From an uncultured Flavobacteriales bacterium (GTDB taxonomy: Bacteria; Bacteroidota; Bacteroidia; Flavobacteriales_D; Crocinitomicaceae): DNA of 45,700 nt. The position numbers and the translations under genes are program-made. Location of the stretch: NCBI GenBank assembly GCA_913059205.1, contig CAJXRM010000012.1:1-45700 (forward strand), given 5' to 3'. This document shows, one piece after another, positions 1 to 8,753 of this stretch (positions within the stretch are counted from its first letter, which is position 1; each line of letters begins with the position of its first letter). The notes beneath the pieces were generated by a model, which ran no database searches, was not told the DNA's origin, and saw only the letters and a list, made by a program, of their open reading frames with translations.

Positions 1-47
1 CTACACAGAGTAGATCGTCGGCAGCGTCAGATGTGTATAAGAGACAG
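1..47 (+). other. Illumina Nextera i5 adapter (artefact)
   Basis: Bases 1-6 are the end of the P5 primer, 7-14 are AGAGTAGA (the Nextera S504/N504 index), 15-28 are the read 1 linker, and 29-47 are the 19-base Tn5 mosaic end. This is library sequence left in the assembly, not genome. Genomic sequence starts at 48. Confidence 0.98.
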
Positions 48-1255
48 GTTTAAACGCTCAGGAAGTTTGTCCAAACACCATTTTTAGTGTAAATAATATA
101 GACGCAAATGCTACTTCTTGTGGTGGTTGCGAAGACGATTTTAACTTTTGTTTTTCGACTGAAAACACAATATGGTTGACATTCACAACGAATGCAACTG
201 GAGGAGATGTCCAGGTTAATTTTTCGAACTTGGTTTTTGAGACAGATATTAATCAAGGTTCGGCGCTTCAAGCTACTATAATAGAAGCAACGGCCCCTTG
301 CAGTTCAGGGTCATATACGCAATTGGGGAATTGCGTTTCAAATGCGGTTGGTAATTTTACATTGAATGCAGCTGGATTGGCACCCAATACTACGTATTTC
401 ATTGCAGTGGACGGAGACAATACTGGTGCAGGTGTAACAATGCCTGCTGAGTGTACATTTGATATTTCTATATTGGGAACGGGAGTTGATAGATTAATTC
501 CAAGTGCCCAAATAACACCAACAAACTTGAGTTTTTGCGCGAACGACATTATTTACTTAGGAGTGAATTTAACCAATTGTGCTGACTCAAGCAATATTTC
601 GTGGTATGTAAATGGAGTTTTGGAAGTAGTGACATCTGATACAGTATTAATAATTTCTTCCCTTCAAGATGGAGATGTAGTAACAGTGGAAGCATCGTGT
701 TTTTCGCAATGTGTAGAAGTTGTATCATCATCGACGAACCCTGTTTCCGTTTATTCGTTCCCCGTAGATGCAGGTCAAAATCAAATTATTTATATTGGTG
801 GTCAAGCGCAACTAAATGGATCTACAAGTGCTCCAGAGTACTTTTGGACACCTTCATTTTTTGTAAGTGATACAAGTGCGATAAGTCCAATTGCCAACCC
901 AACATCTACAATTACCTATACATTAACAGCGACTGAAAACGGATGTGTAGCAACGGATTATGTGACAGTCACTGTAATAGACGATTTGGACATCCCAAAT
1001 ACAATTTCTCCTAATGGCGACAATATAAATGACAAGTGGTTTATAGAAGGGATTGAAAACTACCCAAATTCCATTTTACATATTTACGACAGATGGGGTC
1101 AGGAAGTTTTTCAAACGACTGGATATTCAAAGTCAAAGGCATGGGACGGATCGATTAATAGTAGAGCTAGTGCGGAAGGTGTTTATTTTTATGTTTTGGA
1201 CCTTGAACTAGACAAAGGAGAAACGTACAAAGGTTCAATTACAGTTGTTAGATGA
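48..1255 (+). CDS. T9SS type B sorting domain protein, 5' end missing
   Basis: This is a secreted surface protein cut at its 5' end by the adapter. The frame is open from base 50 and reads LNAQEVCPNT at its start. That looks like the end of a signal peptide (cut LNA|Q), so probably only about 20 residues are missing. The visible 401 residues hold a Cys-containing N-terminal region, a PKD/Ig-like beta domain (roughly the last 170-90 residues) and a C-terminal gliding-motility-type sorting domain (CHU_C/TIGR04131) with ISPNGDNINDKW, IYDRWGQEVF and GVYFYVLDL. By family knowledge this domain directs export and surface retention through the type IX secretion system. The stop codon overlaps the start of the PorP/SprF gene (ATGA), so the two are probably co-translated. 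What the N-terminal part binds is unknown. A TTG at 176 is not the real start. Confidence 0.88.
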
Positions 1256-2181
1256 AAGGTAAATTTCTACTGTTTATTTTTGGTTTAACAAGCCACGTTG
1301 GACTCTCACAGCAAATTCCGCAATATTCACAATGGTCTTTGCATCAATTTGCAATTAATCCAGCTCATGCAGGAATAAAACCTTGTATCGATGTTCATGC
1401 ACTGTATCGTATGCAGTGGGTTGGATTTGAAGGAGCTCCTCAAAGTGGATTTTTCACGATGTCAGTGCCTCTTAAAGCAAAGCGAAGTAAATATTTGAGC
1501 GCACGTCATGGAACAGGATTCAAATTTGAAACAGACCAAATAGGACAGTTTAACACCAATAGGTTTAACTTGGCCTACGCGGCCCATTTTAACTTTACTA
1601 CTGACAATCGATTATCACTTGGATTGTATGGTGGATTTATGCAAATGGGTTATGACTCCAAAAATGTACATACTACAGAACCGGACCCTTCAGTTTCGCA
1701 AGAGTCCTCGTTTGTTGTGCCGGATGCGTCTTTTGGTGCCTGGTTCAATTCTGAGTTTTATTATTTTGGATTAACTTTAAGGAATCTCATACCGTCCAAA
1801 TGGAAGGATATTGGAAACACTTCTCGCAATCGTTTTCACGCCTCATTCAATGCTGGGTATCAATTTCGATTAAATGAAAACCTTTCTTTACTACCATCGG
1901 CAAATCTGCGAATTCCACCTAAGGGTCCAGTTTCTTTGGATCTAAACGTAATGTTTGATATTAAAAACACAATTGGTCTTGGGGTTGGTTATAGAAATAC
2001 AGATGCCGTGATCGCCCTGTTGAATATTAAAATAAAAGAGCAGTTTTCAATCGCTTATTCATTTGATTATACGTTGTCGAAAATTCAACTTGGCGCTCAT
2101 AATACACATGAACTTTCATTGAGGTACACATCCTGTAAACCTCCCAAAAAAGCGACAGCTAGTTGTCCGCTATTTGATTAA
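1252..2181 (+). CDS. PorP/SprF family T9SS membrane protein
   Basis: This is a 309-residue outer-membrane beta-barrel of the PorP/SprF family. It has a signal peptide (cut after VGLS, next residue Gln) followed by the family's opening pattern IPQYSQWSLHQFAINPAHAG (QYS...NPA.AG). The rest is alternating amphipathic strands with many Gly and aromatic residues. In known systems, SprF is needed to export its neighbour SprB, and PorP-like proteins commonly lie directly downstream of type B sorting-domain proteins. The ATGA overlap with the upstream type B protein fits a dedicated partner for that substrate. The last residues are unusual: after the barrel there is a short Cys- and Lys-containing tail (CKPPKKATASC). 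Confidence 0.9.
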   Translation: MKGKFLLFIFGLTSHVGLSQQIPQYSQWSLHQFAINPAHAGIKPCIDVHALYRMQWVGFEGAPQSGFFTMSVPLKAKRSKYLSARHGTGFKFETDQIGQFNTNRFNLAYAAHFNFTTDNRLSLGLYGGFMQMGYDSKNVHTTEPDPSVSQESSFVVPDASFGAWFNSEFYYFGLTLRNLIPSKWKDIGNTSRNRFHASFNAGYQFRLNENLSLLPSANLRIPPKGPVSLDLNVMFDIKNTIGLGVGYRNTDAVIALLNIKIKEQFSIAYSFDYTLSKIQLGAHNTHELSLRYTSCKPPKKATASCPLFD

Positions 2182-2280
2182 ACAGTAATATTGTTTTCCA
2201 ATATTTGATGTGCATAAATATTGAGCTTGGCCAAAGTTCGGCGACAATCTCTTCTCATCTTTGCATTAAAACCCATTATT

Positions 2281-3246
2281 ATGAAAATCGGAATTATTGC
2301 TTTCATTACTCTGTTGTTAATTTCATCATGTGTCCCAGTAAAAAAATATGATGAACTGGTTGAAAAGGAGAAGTTATGTAGTGAGGAATTGGAAAAATAT
2401 AAAACAAGTGCTTTAAGTAATGAAGCATTGATGGCCGATTATAAATCAAAGTCGGAACTATTGGCCGGACAGGTAACGCAGTTAAAGGCCGACACATCTT
2501 CATTGGGAAACCAGTATAGAACGCTTAAAGCTAAGTATGACAAACTAGCCAAGTTGAATGAAGATTTGGAAACAAATTACAACAAGTTACGCCTTACAGG
2601 CGCAAAGGAATCTGCAGATTTGAACTCCGAATTAATTGCGAAACAGCGTGAACTTCAAGATAAGGAAGATAAACTTTTATCTCTTGAGAAGGAGTTAAAA
2701 ACAAAAAGTGATTTGCTTGCACAAAGAGAACAACGAGTAAACGAGCTGGAGCAAATTATATCAGATCAAGAGAAAGCAACAAAGGCTTTAAAGGATAAGG
2801 TTGCCGCGGCTTTAAAAGGATTCGAAAACAAAGGGTTAACCGTTGTTGAAAAGAACGGGAAGATTTATGTGAGTCTTGAGGCAAAACTCCTATTTAGTTC
2901 AGGAAGTACCTTAGTTGAAGCCGAAGGTAAAAAAGCATTGATCGATTTGGCGCGAGTGTTGGAAACAGAAAAGGAATTGGAAATTATAGTGGAAGGACAT
3001 ACTGATACTGATAAATTGAACAGTCAAAATCACCCCAAAAACAATTGGGAGTTATCGGTATTACGCGCAACTTCTGTAATTGGAATAATGACAGGAAATT
3101 CAAACATTAACCCACGTCAATTAATGGCCGCGGGTAGATCTGAATTTATTCCAGTTGATCCAAATGACAAAGCAAAAAACAGACGTATTGAAATAATTAT
3201 CTCTCCTAATTTGAATGCTCTTTTTGAGTTAATTTCCAAAGATTAG
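2281..3246 (+). CDS. OmpA-family lipoprotein with coiled coil
   Basis: This is a 321-residue lipoprotein. The start at 2281 was chosen because it puts a lipobox (LLISSC) right after a short hydrophobic stretch; a TTG at 2221 in the same frame would bury it. Residues about 25-175 form a long charged coiled coil rich in Lys, Glu and Leu. Residues about 190-320 are an OmpA/MotB-like peptidoglycan-binding domain with LLFSSGSTLVEAEGKKAL, VEGHTDTD and the closing motif AKNRRIEIII. It probably links the outer membrane to the cell wall. A near-consensus promoter box (CATCTTTG) lies just upstream, so it may be transcribed apart from the PorP gene. A strong terminator follows. Confidence 0.88.
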   Translation: MKIGIIAFITLLLISSCVPVKKYDELVEKEKLCSEELEKYKTSALSNEALMADYKSKSELLAGQVTQLKADTSSLGNQYRTLKAKYDKLAKLNEDLETNYNKLRLTGAKESADLNSELIAKQRELQDKEDKLLSLEKELKTKSDLLAQREQRVNELEQIISDQEKATKALKDKVAAALKGFENKGLTVVEKNGKIYVSLEAKLLFSSGSTLVEAEGKKALIDLARVLETEKELEIIVEGHTDTDKLNSQNHPKNNWELSVLRATSVIGIMTGNSNINPRQLMAAGRSEFIPVDPNDKAKNRRIEIIISPNLNALFELISKD

Positions 3247-3260
3247 TCAATAAACTAGAA

Positions 3261-3291
3261 AAAAAAGGGACTCGATTGAGTCCCTTTTTTT
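3261..3291 (+). terminator. Bidirectional Rho-independent terminator
   Basis: GGGACTC (3267-3273), loop GATT, GAGTCCC (3278-3284), flanked by an A-run on the left and a T-run on the right so the stem extends through both. It lies between the convergent OmpA lipoprotein and the beta-barrel gene and can serve both strands. Confidence 0.9.
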
Positions 3292-3304
3292 GCATTCAAC
3301 AGTT

Positions 3305-3895
3305 TTAAAACTTAAATACAACACCTCCGTTCAAAGCGGAAATATCGTAACCAGCTTCGGCATAAACGCCAAAATTGTTGCTAAAGAAATATCTTATTCC
3401 GCCAAAAACACTTGGCCCACCTCCAATCGTCACTTTTTTGGTGTTATAATACACGTTGGTTGGATCATTTGTTTTGTCGGTGTCGGAATAAATATGCAAC
3501 GCACCTCCAACTCCCGCATAAACATCCATTTTATCTACGCCAAAATCAAAGTGATAGGCAGCTCTAAATGCAAATGTTGTTCTAGAACGATTGGATTTAT
3601 ATTCGTACAGATTATTACTATAATACGATTTACTCGTATAAAAAGTTTGAGCTATTGCTCCGCCAACTCCGATTCTACCTATTCCTAATATATCCGTTAT
3701 TCCACGTTCATAGGTCATAATAAAAGGTCCGATTGAACCGCTTTTATGATTTACCCCAAGATTATATTTGTTGGCATGACCGTATGGATCCAGACCGTAA
3801 CCAACTGTTATATAATTTCTATCTTTTTCAAAAGCTTGTGCGAAAACTGAGGGAGACACAATTAGGCACATTAGAATAATTGCTACATTTTTCAT
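3305..3895 (-). CDS. Outer membrane beta-barrel protein
   Basis: This is a 196-residue protein with a signal peptide (cut after SVFA, next residue Gln). It then shows about eight alternating strands rich in Gly, Tyr and Phe, such as ITVGYGLDPYG and FAFRAAYHFDFGVDKMDVYAGVG. It ends in a C-terminal Phe (GGVVFKF), typical of a small outer-membrane barrel of the OmpW/opacity-like kind. No enzymatic motif is visible, and a specific function cannot be given. It is transcribed alone from a Bacteroidota-type promoter box 26 bases upstream and ends at the shared terminator at 3261-3291. Confidence 0.8.
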   Translation of the reverse strand: MKNVAIILMCLIVSPSVFAQAFEKDRNYITVGYGLDPYGHANKYNLGVNHKSGSIGPFIMTYERGITDILGIGRIGVGGAIAQTFYTSKSYYSNNLYEYKSNRSRTTFAFRAAYHFDFGVDKMDVYAGVGGALHIYSDTDKTNDPTNVYYNTKKVTIGGGPSVFGGIRYFFSNNFGVYAEAGYDISALNGGVVFKF

Positions 3896-3921
3896 AATTA
3901 TATTGTTTATTGAAAGAACGA

Positions 3922-3929
3922 CAAAATTA
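3922..3929 (-). promoter_or_regulatory. -7 promoter box TAnnTTTG for the barrel gene
   Basis: On the minus strand this reads TAATTTTG, an exact match to the Bacteroidota -7 consensus, 26 bases before the ATG at 3895. No clear -33 box is visible. Confidence 0.5.
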
Positions 3930-3954
3930 GATATAAATTCAATTTTTAAATGAT

Positions 3955-4611
3955 TTATCTGTATTCGGTTAACATTTTTTGCATACTGTCGAACTGTCTA
4001 TCTGCAAGAATTAGTTTCGGTTCAGGATGATGCGTTTTTTCTGGGATACAGACAACTTTCATTCCTGCGGATTTTCCCGCAATAATCCCATTTAATGAAT
4101 CTTCAATAACCAAACACTTTTTAGGATTAACATTCAAGTTTTTTGCAACAGTTAAATATACTGCCGGGTGAGGCTTACCGTATTGTTCATTTTCTGCAGA
4201 GTGGGTAAAGTCAAATTTATCAGCGATTTGAAGCGTGTTTAATACGGTATGAATAAGTACTGAATAAGATGAGGTTCCTAGTCCAATTTTGTATTTGTTC
4301 ATTCTCAAATAATCCAAGGTATCAATTACTCCTTCTAGTGGAGAGCCATTTTGTTCTATTAAAACAACCATTTGCTGAACAATTTCATTTTCCACTTCCT
4401 TTGGAGTTTTTTCTTTCCAACCAATGTGCTCAAACCAATATTCAATTACTTCGTCAATTCTTAGACCGACTGTTTTTTGAAAATCCTTTTTAGTTAATGG
4501 GCATCCAATTGAATTAAAGACGTTTTCCATTGCAATTTTCCAAAGGGGTTCTGAATCAATCAAAACACCATCCATGTCAAATATTACAGCTTCGAAATCA
4601 GAGAACTTCAT
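3955..4611 (-). CDS. hxpB: HAD hydrolase, HxpB/beta-phosphoglucomutase type
   Basis: This is a 218-residue cytoplasmic sugar-phosphate phosphatase of the HAD superfamily. Motif I is FDMDGVLIDSEPLW (nucleophile Asp12, acid/base Asp14). Motif II is GLGTSSYS, the motif III Lys is in GKPHPAVY, and motif IV is VIEDSLNGIIAGKSAGM. The cap domain carries VGLRIDEVIEYWF, which closely resembles the hexitol phosphatase HxpB (YniC) of E. coli. The likely substrate is therefore a hexitol or hexose phosphate, but HAD phosphatases are promiscuous and this is inference. It is the last gene of the minus-strand run, three bases after the beta-propeller gene. Confidence 0.85.
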   Translation of the reverse strand: MKFSDFEAVIFDMDGVLIDSEPLWKIAMENVFNSIGCPLTKKDFQKTVGLRIDEVIEYWFEHIGWKEKTPKEVENEIVQQMVVLIEQNGSPLEGVIDTLDYLRMNKYKIGLGTSSYSVLIHTVLNTLQIADKFDFTHSAENEQYGKPHPAVYLTVAKNLNVNPKKCLVIEDSLNGIIAGKSAGMKVVCIPEKTHHPEPKLILADRQFDSMQKMLTEYR

Positions 4612-4614
4612 AAT

Positions 4615-5451
4615 TTATTTTTCAATTTTGTATAGATTTCCGCCACCAATTACTCGTTTGAGTTCATCCGCAAAATAAATGGTATTCTTGTCTAGAACAA
4701 CGATAGCTTCTTTTTGGGTTACGCGTTTGAATTCATATATATAGGATGGACTCCTGTCTAAATCCGCAATATTTAACTGAAACAACCGATTATAAGTTAA
4801 AACATATAATTGGTTGTTATAAATATCAACACCAGTTATTGCATCTTGCCACCACCCTTGTTCACCAACATACAGTTCAGAGTACTTTTTTGCTTTATAA
4901 GTTCCAGCCTGTTTCGGCAGGGTGTAAACCGTGCTGATTCCTGTCCAAGGATCAGTTCTGTTTTTTGAGAAAATGTAAATAGATTCCTTGTAAACAATCA
5001 TTCCTTCTGCATCATAATTAAGCATCCGTTTTTGAGGTGGAAACTCCTTTTGGTCAGAATAGTAAAATGAAATTTTTTGAGCAACAACCTCTTTTTTAGA
5101 CAAGATGTCGTTAATTTTCACTTTGTAAACGCATAGGTCCTTGCGTTTATTTTGGTTGTTACCAATGTCGCCAATGTACAAGTAATGGTCATCTCGCGCC
5201 AAATCTTCCCAATCGACATTGGTAGCGTTTTTAACTAATACGGTTTTAAGGAGCTTACCATTTAAATCTAATAAATGGATTTCAGCTTCGTTGCCACTAT
5301 CGTTTATTGCGACTAAAGTTGTTTCATTGAGCTGTTCTAAACCTGAAATTTCGTTCAGTGTAGCATCTAATTTATATGTTGTTATACTTTGATTAAACCC
5401 AATCAAGGAAAATCCAAAAGCAATAATCAGGAGTTGGATTAATCGAATCAC
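4615..5451 (-). CDS. Secreted beta-propeller-like protein, unknown function
   Basis: This is a 278-residue protein with an N-terminal signal peptide (probable cut LIGFN|Q). The mature part is built of repeating beta-strand units of about 40-50 residues, such as NEISGLEQLNETTLVAINDS, VDWEDLARDDHYLYIGDIGN and NYDAEGMIVYKESIYIFSKN. That fits a beta-propeller. The acidic DWEDLA and DIGNNQNKRKDL motifs and the DAEG motif recur in a family of Bacteroidota proteins without assigned function; this is recalled, not searched. It sits 6 bases after the CNNM transporter gene and 3 bases before the HAD phosphatase, so all three are probably one transcript. A role in sensing or binding at the envelope is possible but not shown. 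Confidence 0.75.
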   Translation of the reverse strand: MIRLIQLLIIAFGFSLIGFNQSITTYKLDATLNEISGLEQLNETTLVAINDSGNEAEIHLLDLNGKLLKTVLVKNATNVDWEDLARDDHYLYIGDIGNNQNKRKDLCVYKVKINDILSKKEVVAQKISFYYSDQKEFPPQKRMLNYDAEGMIVYKESIYIFSKNRTDPWTGISTVYTLPKQAGTYKAKKYSELYVGEQGWWQDAITGVDIYNNQLYVLTYNRLFQLNIADLDRSPSYIYEFKRVTQKEAIVVLDKNTIYFADELKRVIGGGNLYKIEK

Positions 5452-5457
5452 GTTTAC

Positions 5458-6708
5458 TTATTTGATTATACGAACGACTTCAATTCTGTTGTCGCTAACC
5501 TTTTCAATATCAAAGGTCAGTTCGTCAATATCAATTTTTGTGCCCGCTTCGGGAATTGACTCTAAATGATGTAAAATAAGTCCTCCTAGGGTTTCATACT
5601 CCTCACCCGGAGTAATTTTCAATTCGTATTCTTCAATTAAATAATCGATATCGATACGTGCCGAAAAACGATACTCATCTTCTGATATAATCTCTTCCAG
5701 CCAATCTTCTTGATCGTGTTCATCTTCTATTTCCCCAAAAATTTCTTCAATAACATCTTCAATTGTAACCACGCCGGCTGTACCTCCATACTCATCGACA
5801 ACAACAGCGATCGTGGCAGATTTAGTAGTAAAAGACTCTAACAATTCTTTACCCGGAATAGCTTCTGGAACAAATGAAATGGGCAGTAAGATTTGCTTGA
5901 TTGATTGTGGTGATTTAAACATTTCAAATGAATGGACATAACCAATAATATTGTCAATATTTTCTCTATAAACGACAATTTTTGATTTACCTGTATCAAT
6001 AAATTTTGACAACAATTTTTCGATGTCATCTTCAACATCCACGGAGATTATTTCTGTTCTTGGAACCATGCAATCTCTTGCTTTTACGGTGTCGAAGTCC
6101 AGTGCGTTTTGTAGTATTTGCACTTCATTTCCGAAGTCTTGTTCGTCCCTTATTCTATTGTTAATATCTTGTACGTAATGTTCTAAATCCACTTTTGAGA
6201 ATACCTTTTCGGTATTTGAGCTGTCTACTTTTAGAAGTTTTAGAATACCACTGCTCATTCCTAAAACGAGATACGTTGGCGAATACATCACAAAATAGAT
6301 TAAAACCATTGGCAACGAGGTGTATTTCAAATACCCGTTTGGATTCATCTGTACAAAGGTTTTAGGTAAGAATTCGGCTGTTATCAATACAAGAGCAGTT
6401 GACAAAACAGTTTGAATCAACAAAATTAATCCGGCACTAGTAACACCCCATGATTCAATAATGGGTTCCAAAACTTGTGCGGCATAAAGACCAAAAAATA
6501 CAAGTGCGATATTATTTCCAAGAAGGAGCATGGCAATAAAATGCGATTCATGCTTGTAAAAAAGAGAAAGAATTCGACCATTAAAAGTACCCTTCGACTT
6601 GTCTAATTCTATTTTTAGTCGATTGGATGAAATGTAAGCGATCTCCATTCCTGAAAAGAATGCAGAAAAAATCAGAGTGATACAAATGCCAATAAGAGGA
6701 ACTTCCAT
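5458..6708 (-). CDS. CNNM/CorC-type (HlyC) transporter with CBS domains
   Basis: This is a 416-residue inner-membrane protein. Residues 1-170 are a CNNM transmembrane domain with SAFFSGMEIAYISSNRLKIE, LLLGNNIALVFFG and TAEFLPKTFVQMNP. Residues about 205-325 are a CBS pair with ARDCMVPRTEIISVD and VVDEYGGTAGVVTIEDVIEE. Residues about 340-416 form the CorC/HlyC C-terminal domain. CNNM/CorC proteins are linked to Mg2+ or Co2+ export. It resembles the general family member rather than GldE, whose N-terminus and neighbours (ssb, gldD) differ. It lies 39 bases after purD, and a one-mismatch promoter box (TATCTTTC, 6726-6733) may give it its own transcript. Confidence 0.9.
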   Translation of the reverse strand: MEVPLIGICITLIFSAFFSGMEIAYISSNRLKIELDKSKGTFNGRILSLFYKHESHFIAMLLLGNNIALVFFGLYAAQVLEPIIESWGVTSAGLILLIQTVLSTALVLITAEFLPKTFVQMNPNGYLKYTSLPMVLIYFVMYSPTYLVLGMSSGILKLLKVDSSNTEKVFSKVDLEHYVQDINNRIRDEQDFGNEVQILQNALDFDTVKARDCMVPRTEIISVDVEDDIEKLLSKFIDTGKSKIVVYRENIDNIIGYVHSFEMFKSPQSIKQILLPISFVPEAIPGKELLESFTTKSATIAVVVDEYGGTAGVVTIEDVIEEIFGEIEDEHDQEDWLEEIISEDEYRFSARIDIDYLIEEYELKITPGEEYETLGGLILHHLESIPEAGTKIDIDELTFDIEKVSDNRIEVVRIIK

Positions 6709-6747
6709 TAAGTTTTGTTTCAGATGAAAGATACGAAATAAACTGAT

Positions 6748-8022
6748 TTACAATACATCGAAACCAATATCCTTTCGATATGCTGCTTTTTCAAATTCAA
6801 TTTTACCAATTGAGTCATACGATTTTTTCAGAGCTGCTTCCAAGTTTTTGCCATACGAAGTAGCAGCTAAAACCCTACCACCGTTTGAAATAACAGCGGG
6901 ACCATCGGCTGAAGTACCAGCGTGAAAAATGATACTATCAGTCACTGAATTTATCCCAAAAATTTGTTTTCCTTTTTCATAGGATTCAGGGTAACCACCA
7001 GACACCATCATGACTGTAGCAGCGCTTCTTTCATCAAATTGAACATCGCATTCAGAAAGAGTTTTTGTTGCAACTCCTTCAAACAGGTCTAATAAATCCG
7101 ATTTTAATCGTGGAATAACAACCTCCGTTTCCGGATCACCCATTCTACAGTTATATTCAATAACATAGGGCTCATTTTTAACATTGATAATTCCGAAGAA
7201 AACAAAGCCTTTGTATGTAATACCATCTTGCTTAAATCCTTTGATGGTTGGAATTATTATTTGGTTTTTAATTTTATCTAAAAACGTAGGGTTTGCGAAA
7301 GGAACTGGAGAAACTGCTCCCATTCCACCTGTATTCAAACCTTTATCGCCTTCTCCAATACGTTTGTAGTCTTTTGCTTCAGGTAATATTTTATAGGCAT
7401 CTCCATCTGTTATAACAAAACAAGAGAGCTCAATTCCAGATAAAAACTGTTCAATTACAACACTAGAGCTCGCATCGCCAAACTTAGCATCAGCCAGCAT
7501 ACTTTTTAATTCTTTTTTTGCCTCGGTGAGATTGTCTAGTATTAAAACTCCTTTACCAGCTGCAAGGCCGTCCGCTTTCAACACGTAAGGAGCTTTCATT
7601 TTCCCTAGAAAAGCATATCCCTCCTCTAAAGTTTCTTTAGTAAATGTTCCATATTTAGCTGTTGGAATGGAGTGTCTTGCCATAAATTGTTTGGCAAAAT
7701 CTTTACTCCCTTCTAATTGAGCCGCCTTTGCATTTGGGCCGATTACTGGAATATTTTTTAATTTTTCATCCGTTTCGAAAAAGTCAACAATTCCATTTAC
7801 GAGTGGGTCTTCAGGACCAACTACGACCATGTTAATGTTGTTTTCTAAGGTGAACTCTTTAATGGCTTGAAAATCGTTGGGATTTATGTCCACATTTTTT
7901 CCATGTAAACGTGTTCCAGCATTTCCTGGGGCAATAAACAATTCGTCGAGCGCCGAGCTTTGCGCAATTTTCCATGCAAATGCGTGCTCTCTACCTCCGG
8001 ATCCTAACAACAATATTCGCAT
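6748..8022 (-). CDS. purD: Phosphoribosylamine--glycine ligase
   Basis: PurD (GAR synthetase) joins 5-phosphoribosylamine and glycine using ATP, the second step of purine synthesis. The 424-residue length is normal. Diagnostic motifs: MRILLLGSGGREHAFAWK and GNAGT at the N-terminus, GPEDPLVNGI, the ATP-grasp segment KADGLAAGKGVLI, NTGGMGAVSP, CRMGDPETEVV, and a C-terminal domain with GGYPESYEKG. All key parts are present. The start is 10 bases after the end of purQ, so the two purine genes are co-transcribed. Confidence 0.98.
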   Translation of the reverse strand: MRILLLGSGGREHAFAWKIAQSSALDELFIAPGNAGTRLHGKNVDINPNDFQAIKEFTLENNINMVVVGPEDPLVNGIVDFFETDEKLKNIPVIGPNAKAAQLEGSKDFAKQFMARHSIPTAKYGTFTKETLEEGYAFLGKMKAPYVLKADGLAAGKGVLILDNLTEAKKELKSMLADAKFGDASSSVVIEQFLSGIELSCFVITDGDAYKILPEAKDYKRIGEGDKGLNTGGMGAVSPVPFANPTFLDKIKNQIIIPTIKGFKQDGITYKGFVFFGIINVKNEPYVIEYNCRMGDPETEVVIPRLKSDLLDLFEGVATKTLSECDVQFDERSAATVMMVSGGYPESYEKGKQIFGINSVTDSIIFHAGTSADGPAVISNGGRVLAATSYGKNLEAALKKSYDSIGKIEFEKAAYRKDIGFDVL

Positions 8023-8032
8023 AGTTAATTTT

Positions 8033-8731
8033 TTATTGGGCGTTACAATGATTTAAAATAGAACGAAACATTTCCGCCCCATCTTCATTTGAAAGCTCAG
8101 CATCGGCTGCTCTCTCTGGGTGAGGCATCATTCCAAAGACGTTTTTCCCTTCGTTGCAAATTCCAGCAATGTTTTCCAGCGAACCATTTGGATTCGATTC
8201 GGCAGAAATGTTTCCATCAGCATCGCAATATTTGAAAAGAATTTGCCCGTTATCATTCAGTTTTTGTAACGTTTCTTTTGAAGCAAAAAATCGACCTTCA
8301 CCGTGAGCAATTGGAATTTTATACGCTTTAGTTGCATTTAAATCTTTAGTAATAGCAGTTCCAACACCCGCAACGGATTTTAAATGTACGTTTTTGCAGA
8401 TAAATTTTTGATTGTCGTTATGCAACAAAGCACCTTCTAACAAACCAGACTCAGTTAAAATTTGAAAGCCGTTACAAATTCCCAAAACATATCCGCCATT
8501 TTTCGCATGTTTTATCACTTCACCCATAATTGGTGAAAGCTTCGCAATTGCACCAGAACGCAAGTAATCACCATAAGAAAAACCACCTGGTAAAACCACA
8601 AAGTCTACACCTTTTAAGTCTGTGTCTTTATGCCATAAACGCTCTACTTTTTGATCAAAAATAGTTTCTAAAACATACACGATATCCTCATCGCAATTTG
8701 AGCCGGGAAAAGTTACTACTCCAAATTTCAT
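8033..8731 (-). CDS. purQ: FGAM synthase glutaminase subunit PurQ
   Basis: PurQ releases ammonia from glutamine for formylglycinamidine ribonucleotide synthase, working with PurL and PurS. The start at 8731 gives the family's N-terminus MKFGVVTFPGSNCDED and 232 residues; an in-frame ATG at 8740 adds only three residues. The class I glutaminase nucleophile is Cys86 in YVLGICNGFQIL, with LPGGFSYGDYLRSG before it and the catalytic His and Glu in MMPHPERA. Many Flavobacteriia use one large PurL with a fused glutaminase instead, so a free PurQ is informative about lineage. A promoter box lies just upstream at 8754-8761. Confidence 0.96.
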   Translation of the reverse strand: MKFGVVTFPGSNCDEDIVYVLETIFDQKVERLWHKDTDLKGVDFVVLPGGFSYGDYLRSGAIAKLSPIMGEVIKHAKNGGYVLGICNGFQILTESGLLEGALLHNDNQKFICKNVHLKSVAGVGTAITKDLNATKAYKIPIAHGEGRFFASKETLQKLNDNGQILFKYCDADGNISAESNPNGSLENIAGICNEGKNVFGMMPHPERAADAELSNEDGAEMFRSILNHCNAQ

Positions 8732-8753
8732 TTTGTACATTAATTGGTTAGGG

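Noticed and set aside
29..47. 19-base Tn5 mosaic end as evidence of a transposon
   Set aside because: It is flanked by the Nextera linker, index and P5 primer sequence, and the matching i7 adapter is at the other end. It is a library adapter.
176..1255. TTG at 176 as the start of the type B protein
   Set aside because: The frame is open back to the adapter and encodes the probable end of a signal peptide (LNA|Q), so the true start is off the contig.
2187..2205. Terminator after the first PorP gene
   Set aside because: AATATTG/CAATATT is a seven-pair AT-only stem with no T-run after it; too weak to call.
2221..2280. N-terminal extension of the OmpA lipoprotein from a TTG
   Set aside because: It would place about 20 polar residues before the lipoprotein signal and runs through the probable promoter; the ATG at 2281 gives a clean signal.
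3290..3688. Plus-strand open frame opposite the beta-barrel gene
   Set aside because: It starts inside the terminator region, has no recognisable pattern and is opposed to a well-supported secreted protein.
5458..6708. GldE
   Set aside because: The CNNM and CBS domains match, but the N-terminal sequence and neighbours (no ssb or gldD) fit the general HlyC/CorC-type family member.
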